From positions 71,525-135,524 of the forward strand of contig NW_020170437.1 of NCBI RefSeq assembly GCF_000524195.1: 64,000 bases of DNA, read 5' to 3'. This document shows, piece after piece, positions 49,301 through 61,392 of this stretch. The notes under the pieces are model-generated. The model saw only the letters and a program-made list of their open reading frames with translations. It searched no databases and had not been told where the DNA came from. A program made the translations under genes and the position numbers. Position 1 is the first letter of the stretch. The number at the start of each line of letters is the position of its first letter. This DNA is from Echinococcus granulosus (lineage: Eukaryota; Platyhelminthes; Cestoda; Cyclophyllidea; Taeniidae).

Positions 49301-51050
49301 TGTTCACAGTCATTAAACCAGGATCGAAAACAAACGGTAAAGCTGAGTGTGAAAGAATTTAGTCATTTATTTAAATTATTTTCGATAACTAAACTGCTAA
49401 AAGTTTGATGTGGCTGGGACCCACCATGAGTTCCACAGACAAGAGTCTTTGAGGTGCTCTTGTCTTTCCACTCCCGAGCGGCCTGGAACCCACTGTCAGG
49501 ACCAGTCATCGCAGCTATGACCTTGCGATTGAGCAACTGTGAAGTCGCGATTCGCATAACCGCCTCTGGAGGCAGATCTTCCGGATTCGCTGCTCTCCAC
49601 AGAAGGGAATTGCCGGTATCTTCGCCAGCAGGTGGTGTCTCCTATCCACCAAGTCGCAATTATCAATCAAGAGTGATTGTGACAAATTGTGAAAATATGT
49701 AGAAATTGCTAAATGCTATTTCCGATGGCTAAAACTTAATCCAATCACTTGGTTGACAACGCACACTCTTCTGTTTTCTCCCAATTCAGACGTCAAACCA
49801 GTAACACGAAGCCCTACACATATCATCTATGCAAATAGGCTCCCGGGCCTTCCATAACCCGATGGTAAGGCTATTTTTACAGTTATCAATGTTTGAACAC
49901 TTAAAAATAGCTTAGGTATTGCACTACGTCATGCAATGTGCATCAGTCAACGTGTCCTGCTCATCCACCTCTTTCCAAAAAGGTTTAATATCAGTTTCTG
50001 TACAGAAAAGTATTATTTGAGAGACCCGATGATTTTAACCTAAAGATTTTTCTAGGAAGAAAGTGGTTAGCAGATTTCTGTGCTGAATCAAATAACAAGC
50101 AAAATATGCACCGATTCAGTCCATTTCTGGCTTAGACTAAACTGGTGGGACCCATTTTTTTCCAGTGTAAAACGGAGAAAGGAATAGCACCCTTTGATGA
50201 AATGAGTACTGTCAACGCCCGTATGTAAGAGGAAATTCCATGTAAAAAATTGATTTTCCAGTACATAGACGCAACACGTTTTATATTTTTTTATGTAACA
50301 TACTCGAGTATTCTACGTTATGGCAGGATAATGTTAAAGTGGGCACTCCAGAGATCTTTGAATGTCATAGCATGCACCATAAAGTGGCTGCACCAACAGC
50401 CCCCACTGATTCAATAAATTACTATAAAAATACCCTCATTTCCAAATTTGTAAAGTAACGGGGAGTCTTAAGCACTATAAATATTGAGTAGAGATGTTAG
50501 GCAGTGAAAGCTCATTTCAACGAGCAAATGAATGTGCGCTTTGCACATGTCATGTGGAAATAGTTTCACAAGGTTAACACCATTATGGAGGTTAGAAATA
50601 TACCAGAGCTTAGGAATTTGCTTTTCCCTTCCAGATTTAGCTAAGATGCGTTGAACGTAACATTCAATCTCGATATGGTAGAGAACAACGTATCGGGAGT
50701 CTTATCTAGAATTGTAAAACTTTGATGTACGCCAAGCTGATAAAACGGTGTGAGTTAATAGTTAATACACATACCATATAATTTGCGAAGGCCATAAATG
50801 AACATCATTTATCAAAGCCAGCACCGAATGACGTAAGGTCAAAAATATTTATTTTGCGTTAGAACTAGCAAAATGGCCGTAAGCCACCAACGGGTAATAA
50901 TGATCCTAATGAAAACATCCTGAACCCACTCACATTAAAACTGCTTGTGTAAAATGACCGAAGAGAAGAAAGTGGCTTTAACCTTCTGGAATCAAGGCGA
51001 AGAGAATCCATGTGAGAGAACTTCTGCGATTCCATCGCCAGAGCCATCAT
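34381..51050 (-). CDS. PP2C-like phosphatase-domain protein (CG9801 type), 5 exons
   Basis: Exons in transcript order: complement 51050-50934, 49641-49425, 40078-39840, 36166-35728, 35147-34381. Phases agree at all four junctions, giving 592 aa. The order of PP2C motifs identifies it: GDPIADAF then AVADGVNWGE (about residues 128-156), LTTLCVGLLLP, ASVGDSQA (267-274), FGTDGLTDNF (349-358) and LDHATVVVL near the C terminus. The canonical first motif DGHGG is DGVNWG here, as I recall for the PP2C-like family named after Drosophila CG9801; the Asp residues of the GDS, TDG and DHAT motifs remain. A proline-rich stretch and a long charged insertion separate the last two motifs. The two N-terminal exons (MMALAMES and ETPPAGED onward) are joined because donor, acceptor and phase fit, not by homology, so they are less certain. 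The gene spans 16.7 kb, with introns of 9.3 and 3.7 kb. Whether it is an active phosphatase cannot be told from sequence. Confidence 0.88.
36167..39839 (-). other. Intron 3 of the PP2C-like gene
   Basis: 3.7 kb, AT-rich, with A bias on the plus strand. An 81-codon plus-strand frame at 36902-37147 is unexplained but not recognised. Confidence 0.75.
42163..42399 (+). CDS. Candidate plus-strand exon inside the PP2C-like intron
   Basis: After an acceptor (CTTCATAG) 78 codons are open to TAA, reading SFSRFPRSPGWGRKPMSGG, then FKRFNRPEKKRDSRQ and LLNKDLDFFTQKMEV. The last stretch vaguely resembles the helical UAP56-binding motif of mRNA export adaptors, but that is a guess. It lies antisense within the 9.3-kb intron of the PP2C-like gene. 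A minus-strand frame is also open here. Confidence 0.22.
   Translation, partial: SNDASKIKNGSFSRFPRSPGWGRKPMSGGCDTGEFKRFNRPEKKRDSRQSLLNKDLDFFTQKMEVILWNSFLGLGKAV
44229..44551 (-). CDS. Coding-like island, minus strand
   Basis: A GC-richer patch with two overlapping minus-strand frames: one with QPLMGDVVKELELGYKL and NRAGN then a stop, the other with CRQGVGARLQIMHTPTQ and a stop at 44229. Plus-strand frames are broken. It lies within the large intron of the PP2C-like gene, on its coding strand, but the flanking PP2C exons already join in phase without it. Could be an alternative exon, a nested gene or chance. Confidence 0.22.
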
Positions 51051-52540
51051 TCAAAAATCCATTCAAATTGATATCAGGGCAGACTGCAAACTTTGTCTGA
51101 TGTTAAAAAAAGGAATTCGCATGATCTGTATGTTAACTGTAACACCAAAATCGCACCGATAAAGGACTTCACTTACCTAAAATTCAAATGCATTACAAAC
51201 TTAAGAAAGCATAGGATACCATTACATCGATTATGCTGTGTTATTCTATTTACCATAAGGTCTAACTACGATGGCAACTAAGCAAAAACAGCTCGCAAGA
51301 CGGTCAAGAGTGTGTTAAGTGTTGTAAAAATAATACCTTAACAAATCTTAGGCCGTATAAGTTCTCGTTTATGATACTGCCACATAAATACCAGTAAAGT
51401 TGTGCAAGATAGCAACCACATTCTGTCAAAGGATGGTAGTGAGTTCTATGCGCAATTATTAAAGCATTAAAAAAACCACGATAGGAGAGATAATTTCAGT
51501 GTAAATAATTTAAATCTGAATACATGTAGTTAGTGTAAAAAATCAAAAAATAGCTCAGTTCTTTTCTACAGACAAACCAAGCGTTAAAATTTCGTTTATT
51601 GACATAGGTCACCTTGCCTCAGATCAACAAGAGATGGAATAAATACGCAGAAAATAACTGAAACAAAAGTAGACCAAAGATGGGACAAAAAGTCGCTGCG
51701 TTGCAACCAATTCATATATTATGTAAAGCACTAATAATATTCGGGCAAAAAAGGTATAGTAGGTTAGATAAGGGAAGAATGCCGGAAACACTTCATATAT
51801 TTTGTTTGCAATTAAACCCACCAATTTGCAACACTAACCAGTTTTTAGCAGCTGTACTGGAAATTAAAGGACTAAATAAAAGGCAGCGAAAAGAGCCCCA
51901 ACTCCACTCCACATTTCTACGTAGCAAAATACAGCAACACACCTCCACTCCTCGGGCATCCAATAAGCACGATAAAGCCCAAGCAAATAGCGCACTGCTG
52001 CAATAACTACTCTAAAAAATCACTTTTGATAAGGTTAAACAAAAAACAATACCAGAAAATAACTTGCATGTTATTAACTTTTTAATTAATACCTGTGGGC
52101 TAATTTTTAAACTAATTTTCTACGGGTAAAAAAAATCCATATAGCCTAAAAAAGCTTTGCAACCCCGAATTTAGCAACAAAATAAGCTTACAAATACCCT
52201 GTTTTAAAGTTAACAAGATTAGCTAGGAATAATACTTTGGACCTGTCTAACCTCCAGTCTTTCATGGATATTTTTACTTACGATTGGGTAGGTTCTTACA
52301 ATCTGACAAGGTTGTAACTAAGTTAAATACATTAAAGTCTAGTGAAACAACTCTATCTGATTTGACAATCTATGCTCGTGGGGCTATAGCATTTCCTGGG
52401 AAAAAACCAAGCCATTTTTGATCGTTATTTTTAAAAATGTTATAGCATGGATTGTGTACAATAATGGGAATTTGCCAACTCATGGAGCACACTTAAATGG
52501 TTTTTTGTATCGGTCGCGGCATACTTTTGTAAGCCCGCTC
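51051..52540. promoter_or_regulatory. Divergent intergenic region between the PP2C-like gene and AP2A
   Basis: About 1.5 kb between two start codons facing away from each other, so it should hold both promoters and possibly a 5'-UTR intron of AP2A. No TATA box or known operator stood out. A 108-codon A-rich frame (51680-52006, +) is not convincing as a gene. Confidence 0.5.
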
Positions 52541-52561
52541 ACTTTAGATTGCCTTCTGAAG
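52541..52561 (+). promoter_or_regulatory. AP2A leader with 3' splice site
   Basis: ACTTTAG ends 14 nt before the AP2A ATG, after a pyrimidine-rich stretch. It could be the acceptor of a 5'-UTR intron or a spliced-leader addition site, both common in flatworms; sequence alone does not decide. Confidence 0.4.
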
Positions 52562-55500
52562 ATGCCGGCGCCGAAAGGGGACTCTATGCGCGGCTTGTCT
52601 GTTTTTATTTCGGATATTAGAAATTGCAAGAGCAAGGAGGCGGAAATAAAACGAATAAATAAGGAATTGGCCAACATACGCTCTAAGTTCAAGGGCAGGG
52701 TTTGTGGTTTTCAAGCTGCTCTTCTTCATTTTTGATGCACGGTTATTCTGTAATATCCATTTTGACCCCTTTCTGCGCGATACGTGTACTTTCCACTTTG
52801 TTGGGTCGATGATGCTTGGTGTGTATATTTAGCTGACTTGTTTGCAACCATTGTTCGCGTTTCACTCCCGTTGTGATTTTATGATAGGTTTCTTTTGCCT
52901 TGGCTTTCATGATTACTCCCGTATCCTTTTTGTGGATTTGTATGCTTCAGAGAATTTATTTTTTTTTGCTAGTGAATATGATACTATGCTTAATAGTTTG
53001 CACTATTTGATGCCCTTTGTTATGTCTTTAGTTGAGTGAGACCATGTCTTATTATACTTACTTCCTTCCACTTAGATTAGTGCTGATTTCTTTTTAGGAG
53101 ACAAAATGCTTGACGGTTATCATAAAAAGAAATATGTCTGTAAACTTCTCTTCATATTTCTTTTGGGCCACGACATTGACTTTGGTTACACTGAAGCTGT
53201 TAATCTGCTTTGTTCCAATCGCTATACGGAGAAGCAGATAGTACGTTTATTCTATAGCTTCGTGACACTGTCTTAGGGGTATTTATTCATCTCCGTTCTC
53301 TTGAATGATACCCATCCACTGATGAATCTGGTGATAAGTCGCATTCGTGATGACATGTCCAGCCGCAGCACGGCTTTTGTCAATCTTGCACTTCAGTGTG
53401 TGGCTAATATTGGAAATCGCGAGATGGCCGAACAATTTGGTTCGGAGATTCCCAAGCTCCTCGTTTCTGGGTACGTGTTGCTATTACCATTTTCAAATGC
53501 CCCTTTTTAGAGAAACATCAGATTCCATCAAACAGAATGCTGCTTTGTGTCTTCTGCGTCTTTTGCGTGTCGCTCCTGACCAAATGACGGACTTGGACTG
53601 GACTCCTCGGGCAATCCATTTACTAAACGATCCACACCTCGTATGGTTTTTTCCTTATTGGCTACTGGGTATTGGCTTGCTTAATGATTCACCGCATTGG
53701 AATTGCAGGGTGTTGTAACATCAGCGGTCAGTCTCATTGAGGAGCTTATCAAGAGGAATCCAGAGGAGTGCAAAAGCTGTGTTCCTCTCGCCGTCGCTCG
53801 TTTGGGCAGAGTGAGTTGCGAGGTTTAATTTGGCGCATATTCAATGCATATTTAAACCCATGTTTTTTTGTTACTACATTGCCGCTTCAGTTGTACCTGT
53901 ATTCATAAAACCCCATTCCACTTAAATTTGTCGTTGCAATTTTAGTATAATACTTAGACCATTTTTATTTCGTTGATTTTTTTTTCGTTATTTTCTGTTC
54001 TCTGCCATTGTAAGTCGTCGCCTTGGATCACTAAGGTTGTTGTGTCATCATTGTAATGTTCCCTTAAATCCGTTCATAGTATCTGCGAATAATATGCTCT
54101 TACTTAGCTTTGCTTGTTCATACATTAACCTTTAAACCCCTAATTTTCTCTCGGGAAATCGATGCCCTTATATTGCTTTCTGTAAACATACTTCGTACAT
54201 CATATATTATTTTCTGGTACGTATACTGCATCAACGATAGGCTCGTTGCCAGGCGAGCATAAACTGGATGTGCGCGTACTTGCGCATGGGTGCCTTTTAT
54301 CTTTTCCAATGTACGCTTACATTTTCAGGGATACCAACTTTAAGGCTCAGTGTACTAACTTGCTCTTGTGTTTTCCCCGTTCAGTTAATTACATCTTCGT
54401 ACACAGACCTTCAAGACTACACTTATTACTTCGTCACCGCACCCTGGCTTTCTGTGAAGCTCCTGAGGCTTCTGCAAAACTACCCTCCTCCTGGTACGTT
54501 TTACATTAAATATATCAGCCTTTCCAATGCATGTTACTTCTTCCTCTCAGTTGTTCTATGCCCTCATAAAGACCGTTAATCCTTTGTTTAGGTATTTTTC
54601 TACTAGAGACTTTTGGTAGGTTCCTTTGGTGCAGGTGCGGCTGGCATGTAAACAGTGACACATTTGTATACCGTCTACATCCTCCTGTCATTTTATTACT
54701 AAACCAAGCAAAATTTTGCATACTATATGATATCCTTCCCTATGGTTAAGGCAGGCCATGATTTTTATATGGTGAAACCTCTTCAATTGCGTTCTTTGTC
54801 AGGGCATCATGGCATGCTTTTGTAGTATAATGTTCACTTCAATACTCACCTTTCTGCGTTGCCGTTTATTGCCCGAATTTCGCTCGTAGCGTCTGTGAAG
54901 TGTGATAAAACTCATTCTTTATTGTTCGACTTAAGTGACCGATTATTGCCTATCAAGAGGATGAGGAGACTAATTTAGTAAACAAATTATTAAATCCTAC
55001 TTTGTAGAGGACACAACGGTGCGCTGTCGGCTGACTGATTGTTTGGACACCATTCTAAAGAAGGTACAAGAGCCACCCAAGTCTAAGAAGGTCCAGCATC
55101 CCAATGCAAAAAATGCGGTTCTTTTTGAAGCCATCAATCTTATTATCCACATGGACTGCGATCGAAAGTTGTTGGTTCGTGCTTGCAATCAACTTGGCCA
55201 ATTTCTTCAGCACAAGGAGACCAACCTTCGCTACCTGGCTCTTGAGTCACTTTGTCTTCTAGCTACCAGCGAATTCAGTCATGAGGCTGTTAAGAAACAC
55301 CAAGAAACCATCGTCAACGCCCTTAAGGTAATGTAAATTTTTCTCTTTCGCTTGACAATGCGATTCATGCATGTTCTTTAGATGAGACATCATTTCATAG
55401 GTTGAATATGATTAATGTATTGTCGCCATCTATGAGTATACCAGAGTTCTAGTATTAACATGCATTTAAAAATCACTACTCTATTTGATTGCTCATAAAT

Positions 55501-58500
55501 GTGTCTTTTGGCAGATGGGTGTAAATTATGTTGATAATCTGGTTTAAAAGTTCTTAAATCTTTCGTAATCGGTGATGCCAGTTTGTAACTCTGTGCTGCG
55601 CAGATAAGCAAGATTGGCATTGAATTTTTCCTATTTTAACATGAATGAATCGCTTTTTTTCTCCAAACGAGAACTTTTCTGTTGGCCCATTAATTTTAGG
55701 TTGAGCAATCGCTGCGTTATTTTAGTATGAAATTGTAGATTACTGCCATTTTTTTGCCTAAAACGACTGAGCTTTGTTTTCTTGGCACACTAAGTAAAAT
55801 TTTTCTTCACTACCTCATGGCACAGGAAATTTAAAGCACTGGCGCCTACTACTATCAGGATGTACTTATGATAAAAGGCAGTAGCATTCTGTACAAATTT
55901 TGTAAAAAGTGGAATGAATGCTCCTCTATGCCAATGTCATCGCCCGTGTGTGTTGATTAGACGGAGCGTGATGTGTCGGTGCGCCAGCGCGCAGCTGACC
56001 TCCTCTACGCGATGTGTGACCGGTCAAACGCACAGGCCATAGTTGGAGAGATGTTGTCATACCTGGAGACCGCGGACTATTCCATTCGCGAGGAGATGGT
56101 TCTCAAGGTAGCCATCCTGGCGGAGAAGTACGCTATCGACTACTCCTGGTATGTGGACACTATCCTCATGCTGATCCGCGTAGCCGGCGACTACGTTAGT
56201 GATGAGGTCTGGCACCGCGTTGTTCAGATTGTGGTCAATCGGGAGGATGTGCAAGCCTATGCTGCGAAGACTGTCTTCGATGTAAGCCACCTATTTCTCT
56301 CTTCCCTTCCTTACACCTACTTCCGGTCAATTTTCTTCTTTTCTCTATCTGTGATTATTCAGCCATGAACGGAGGCGAGTAGCCACTGCGTTCGGCATGC
56401 TTGTGTATATATTCTTCTGAGCAATTTCTGTGCATTTAGTGTCGCCTTCTTGCGTGACCGCAAAACCACATCTGCGGCGGCAGGGTGCAATAAAATTGGT
56501 GGGAGACATCCTCCCCCTCATTTGTTGCTTCGTTAGATTTTTATTTGGTACCATGTATTCTCGTCATTGCTTTTTAGGCTCTAACAGCTCCAGCTTGCCA
56601 CGAAAATATGGTTAAGGTTGGAGGCTACATCCTTGGTGAATTCGGAAACTTGATTGCCGGTGATGCACGTTCTTCGTACGTCCATTTCCTCAAAATATAT
56701 TGATAGTTTAACTAACGCCAGTTCTTAGTGCGGAACGGCGTAGCCTTGAGCTTGAACTGTTTTCCTACGTACTAATGGGACCCGTACTTTCCACTAAATG
56801 CTCTCATTTACAAAGATTCGAACTAATGTTATCACTTTTCGGCTTTCCAGACCGAGGATGCAGTTCGAGCTTATCCATAGTAAGTATCATCTATGCACAC
56901 CCACGACACGCCAGCTTCTCCTCTCAACCTACGTGAAGTTCATCAACCTCTTCCCCGAACTGAAGGAAACGATAGTTGAGGTTCTTTCACAGGATAGCAA
57001 CTATCGTAGCTCCAATGTTGAGATTCAACAGCGATCTGTTGAGTACTTAGCCCTCTCAAAGGTTGTCACTGAAGACATTCTGGTCAGTTAACACCTTTAC
57101 TGTGATTGCTGTTTCTGGATCGACATCTGTGTCAATTGTGAAATGAATGGCCTTTAATAGATTTTACAATCTTTTTCCTATTATAAACTACCAATTTCCG
57201 CAAGAAAATGTGCTTTTATGACACCTTGTTTCATCGGATGTAAAATCCGACTTGTTATTTAATTGCGCACTAGTGTTTGCGCCTTTAGTTGTAGTGTAAG
57301 ATTGCATCCAAATTTGACTTCACATATATCATGCTTGTCGCTGTTGTTGTTGTCATTTCTGTCAAATTGGCGTTGGCCTGAAAATCATTCACATAAACTC
57401 TGTCATCAAATTTTTTCTAGGCTTCATTTGATTGGGATGCTGTCGAACTTCGTTAGATCTTTGTACGTAGAAGTAAACGAAGCCTCTCAGCATTGGCTAA
57501 CTGCCGCTCAACCCTGTCTGTGATGTCAAAAGCTAGCTTCACTTTGTCTCTTTAGGCTACGGTTTTGGAGGAGATGCCTCCATTCCCCGAGCGGGAGTCG
57601 AGTATTCTGGCCAAACTGAAAGCTAAGAAGCCGGAGTCCGATGGTCTTTCCTCAAGTGTGAAGACTAGCGACCGAATTCAACAGAAGGCCACCTCTGCAA
57701 ACGACACGGAGAAGCCACCAGTGGTAAGGTTTATAGCAGCGTTTTCCTCCTCTGTCCGCCTATTGCGTTTGCACAAGTGGATTTAATGCATCTTCCCATT
57801 GGTTGGCTAAGTTGAGAGCAAGGCGTAGGTGCGGTTATGCCTCCGCTTTCTGCCCGCGAATGGGAGTAGAAAAGGGGCTCTCCTTTGCTTCATCCTTTTT
57901 CCCTTGCCTCCCAGATCACTGTTTGTAAATTTCGCGAAAGGCTTCTGTTATTCTAGCTGTGATGATTTAGGGCCTTCCAGCTTTTTATATTTGGAATGTT
58001 TAATTCTGAGATCGCTGTTTGTGGTTGTACATGGTTTTGATTTTGGGATTTCTGAAAACATTTGTTTAACGAAAGCGACATCTGCACAGCTTGTCCTGAG
58101 CAAATTCACAGGAAAATTATTCACGACACATATGTCCATGCATATGCGCACTTCCACCTTTTCAAATATTAAGTATCAAACAGAATTTCTCATTCATATT
58201 GTTGCTGAATTTAATTGCTGTAATCTCAAACATCTATCCTCATTTTCAACGCAAACCACTGAAGCGCGTAAAAATCTTGTGGTATCATCATTTCACTTGT
58301 ATTCAATATGGTCAATAATTGCTTGAATGTGATATCAAAGTTGGTTGAAAACTAGCATAACGAAGTCATGTGCCCCTTTTCATGCTTGTTCAGCCCATAT
58401 TTAGTTTTGTATCCATCCACAAAAGATTTTAAAACTTGTTTGATTAGCGTAATGCCTTTAAATTTGCCCCTTTTCATTGTTATTAACATTTTAATGAGAC

Positions 58501-60645
58501 GTATGTATATAAGATACCCTTTTTTGGAACAGATCCATTTGAGCATGTGTTTTCCTGAGTTAATTATGCCACTATTTATCGGTTCGTGTAATTGTCACCG
58601 TTGTTTTTCGTTAGGCCCCCGGAAACAACGGTACTGCAGAGGCGGATTTGTTGGGTCTCGGGTTGATCACGACCCCCGCCCCAACAACCACTGCGGAGGC
58701 CTCGAAGGCGCCGCCTGCCAGTACCAACAATCAGTTCTTGGCCGACATCCTTGGCAATGGTACAGTCGAGGCCGGCTCCAACGCTATGGTCCTCTCTCAG
58801 CCTCAGACCCGCTCCACGGCTCTCGTAGACCTCGAATCGGAATACATTAGGTCAGCTACAGCACTGCGCTTCCTTTCGAAGACCTCGTCTTCTATAGACC
58901 TTGACACTCCTGTTTAACGCTTCCTTGAAACTATTTTAAGGCTGATCTACAGGCCACAAGGTGTGCTGTTCGAGAACGCCCTTATACAGATCGGCTATCG
59001 ATCAGAGTTCCAAGGCAATTTAGGCAGAGTGCAGCTGTTTTACGGCAACAAGAGCGGCTCGGCTATCACGGCTTTTGCTTCAAAGGTGGTGTTCTCGGAG
59101 ATCTGTCCAACCACGGGCAGGAGTCCCCTCAACCTCGACCTTCGTCCTGCACCCACCACTATTGAGCCTGAGAAGCAGGTTCCGCAGGTCCTCAACATCG
59201 AATGTCTCGTCGACTTTGCTGAGATTCCTGTCCTGAGCATCAATTACTCGTAAGTCGCCTTACATTCCTTATCTTTTTATATTAAAGGAAGGGGAAGGCA
59301 TGTGTCTCTCAGCTTCTCTACGTTTATCGGGTTACTCGAAGGTGCAAGCAAAAGCCTTGTTCCTCAATGATTTACATTAATCAATTCGCGTTTATACCAT
59401 AAATATCATCTTCGAAAAGCATTACAAATTGGCTTCGACTCCTCCGACTCATCGGCTCGCCTTATTCTTTTTTCAGAAACCAGAATGGTTCGAATCAACT
59501 GTCGCTTCCGCTACCGATTTTTCTTAACAAGTTCGCTCAGTCCGCACCAATGGATCAGCCGACGTTTTTTGCTCGATGGAAGCTTCTTTGCCAGTAAGCA
59601 CTCATGGCCCAATCATACTTTATTGTTTGTGTTGTCCAAATGCATAAGAATCCTATTTTAAAGGATGACAATTTGTTTCACAAGAATCAGACATTTATTT
59701 TAGACATTATTCAGTTCCTAGCAAACCTCAAAGTCGGGTTTTAACCACATATCGGTAGTTGGCAGAATTTTATGCAGCTAAATGTGAATTGCTCCTGTAT
59801 TATTTGCATTCTGGTTTATAAGGCGTCGATGCTTTTTGTTTATATCAGACCTGGTCAGGAATGCCAAAGGGTGGCGGGAGCCAAGCTCTCCTTCAACTTG
59901 AATGACATCAAGCAACGGGTGAGTAGCAAGTGATTTTACCATGTCCATGTTCAACCACGTCCAAAAAACCACGTTACGTCGAAATTTCGATCAGGCGGCC
60001 AATCGTTGTTGTCTTTTGATATTGCCCTCTTTTTTGTGTATGCTCCCATGCCTTTCACTAGGAGTTAGCCGAAATTATAGCCAACGAAAAGTACGTGCCA
60101 CTGCCAACATTCTAGCTATCCTTTATTTTATGCACTTTTATTTTAGTGCCTTTAAATTAACTCCTAAAGTTACAGAATTGCTCATTTGACTTCTCTAGAT
60201 TTCTGGGTCAGGGCTGAGCATTCTACCAGACATTGATCCCTGCCCAACCAACATCGTGTGTGCAGGAATCGTTCATACTGCTAGTCAGCAGGTTGGCGTT
60301 CTCGCTCGAATAGAATCCAACGTAGGTTTTGCTACACCTTTGATCTGTGCCTCTTCTTTGTCTTACAGTCACTGCTAAATGTCGATTTTTATTGACAACT
60401 ATTCGATAAATTGACTCAATAAACTCATTGAAAAATAAGCCCTCTAAAGAATCTACTTCTGCTTCCCTTTCCTGTTTCGTAACGTGAAATTGGGTTTTCA
60501 CTTCTGAAAGTATTTTTTTGTTGGGAACGCTATGCAGCCTCATCAAAATCTTTATTTACCCCAGAACTTCCGCGTGACCGTCAGAAGCACTAAGGCATCG
60601 GTCTCCGACTGCATCTGTTCTATTCTGCTCACAGAGCTGAGATAA
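52562..60645 (+). CDS. AP2A: AP-2 complex subunit alpha (alpha-adaptin), 17 exons
   Basis: Large subunit of the AP-2 adaptor, which binds PIP2 membranes, cargo and clathrin accessory proteins in endocytosis. Exons: 52562-52694, 53098-53240, 53277-53470, 53511-53640, 53709-53810, 54385-54493, 55008-55327, 55961-56281, 56578-56675, 56851-57082, 57556-57723, 58615-58850, 58953-59249, 59477-59593, 59849-59918, 60199-60321, 60565-60645. All phases fit; the product is 957 aa, against about 940-980 in animals. It begins [11 protein letters not shown] and carries the N-terminal signature [20 protein letters not shown]. Residues 1 to about 600 form the helical trunk ([31 protein letters not shown]); a Pro/Ala/Thr-rich hinge follows to about 728, with DLLGLG; the ear starts at [12 protein letters not shown] and ends SILLTELR. 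Introns 2 and 3 are 36 and 40 nt and would put a stop in frame if retained. Intron 1 seems to use a GC donor. A poly(A) signal AATAAA lies at 60739. Identity is certain; individual splice sites are predicted. Confidence 0.97.
59957..60040 (+). repeat. Short interspersed repeat, copy 1, in AP2A intron 15
   Basis: About 84 bp starting ACGTCCAAAAAACCACGTTA and ending in CCCTCTTTTTTGTGTA. It aligns with 63527-63608 along its whole length with scattered substitutions. Confidence 0.7.
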
Positions 60646-60738
60646 GTGCTGTCCTATCGCCGCAGTCCTGCTGACCGACACCCAGTGTGATGCAACAATC
60701 GCACCTCGCATTTTATAATGTCTAACATTCGTCAACGA

Positions 60739-60744
60739 AATAAA
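60739..60744 (+). promoter_or_regulatory. Poly(A) signal AATAAA of AP2A
   Basis: First AATAAA after the AP2A stop, 94 nt downstream, on the coding strand. Confidence 0.6.
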
Positions 60745-61392
60745 GCTGATGATTTTGGCTCAGCACGTCCGCTGCTAGCCTCTTCAATGCTCCCTTCCTT
60801 CCCTTCTGGCGCCCTTGCGACGACTCTCCTCGTGTGATGATTTAGCCGCTGTCAGTTGATCTCTTCCTACTGATTTTTCCCTCACTTTCCGTGCAAATAC
60901 AAGAGCGTAGCACCCGCGCGCCACCTGTGTTGTCCTCCTCCCTGTGCGTGTCTGCATTCAGAAGGAAATTCCACTTCGGACGATTGCGGTCAATTTGTTA
61001 TTTAAAGCAATCCAACGATCACTCCCCTCCCTCCCATTCCTGTTCGTGTTGTGATCGACCCTACCACAACTTTCCTAATCTAGAAAAATCTCTTCGCATC
61101 AATCTGCATTCCTTAGGCGAGTTGGTTGGGTTAAGGATTAACTCTAGATACATCCAAAACGATTTATCGTATTAAAATTGCTCTGGAATCGGTGTTTTGC
61201 GAAGAGGGAAAAACAAAATACTCGAAGCGATGATGAACACGGAGAGCGACTTTACTTCCCCCCCTAAGGTGTACTGACGAGTGTTCATATTCACAAACGC
61301 CACTGCAGTTCAGTCAGCAGAATCAAATCAGCAAGTTCTGAGCTATTTAATAATCACGATATCTACAGATATATAGAAGGCTGGGTACACGG

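Larger units (their letters stand above)
40079..49424 (-). other. Intron 2 of the PP2C-like gene
   Basis: 9.3 kb. Holds several coding-like islands (41574-41781, 42163-42399, 42956-43200, 44229-44551, 47800-48030, 48340-48560), all unidentified and most open on both strands because they are GC-richer than their surroundings. Confidence 0.65.

Noticed and set aside
49454..49702. 82-codon plus-strand ORF
   Set aside because: Antisense to the second PP2C-like exon, whose phase and splice sites fit on the minus strand.
51680..52006. 108-codon plus-strand ORF between PP2C-like and AP2A
   Set aside because: A-rich sequence giving a Lys/Gln/Asn-rich peptide without motif; more likely promoter or 5'-UTR intron DNA.
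57829..58326. 165-codon plus-strand ORF
   Set aside because: Lies wholly in AP2A intron 11, T-rich and hydrophobic, with no family resemblance.
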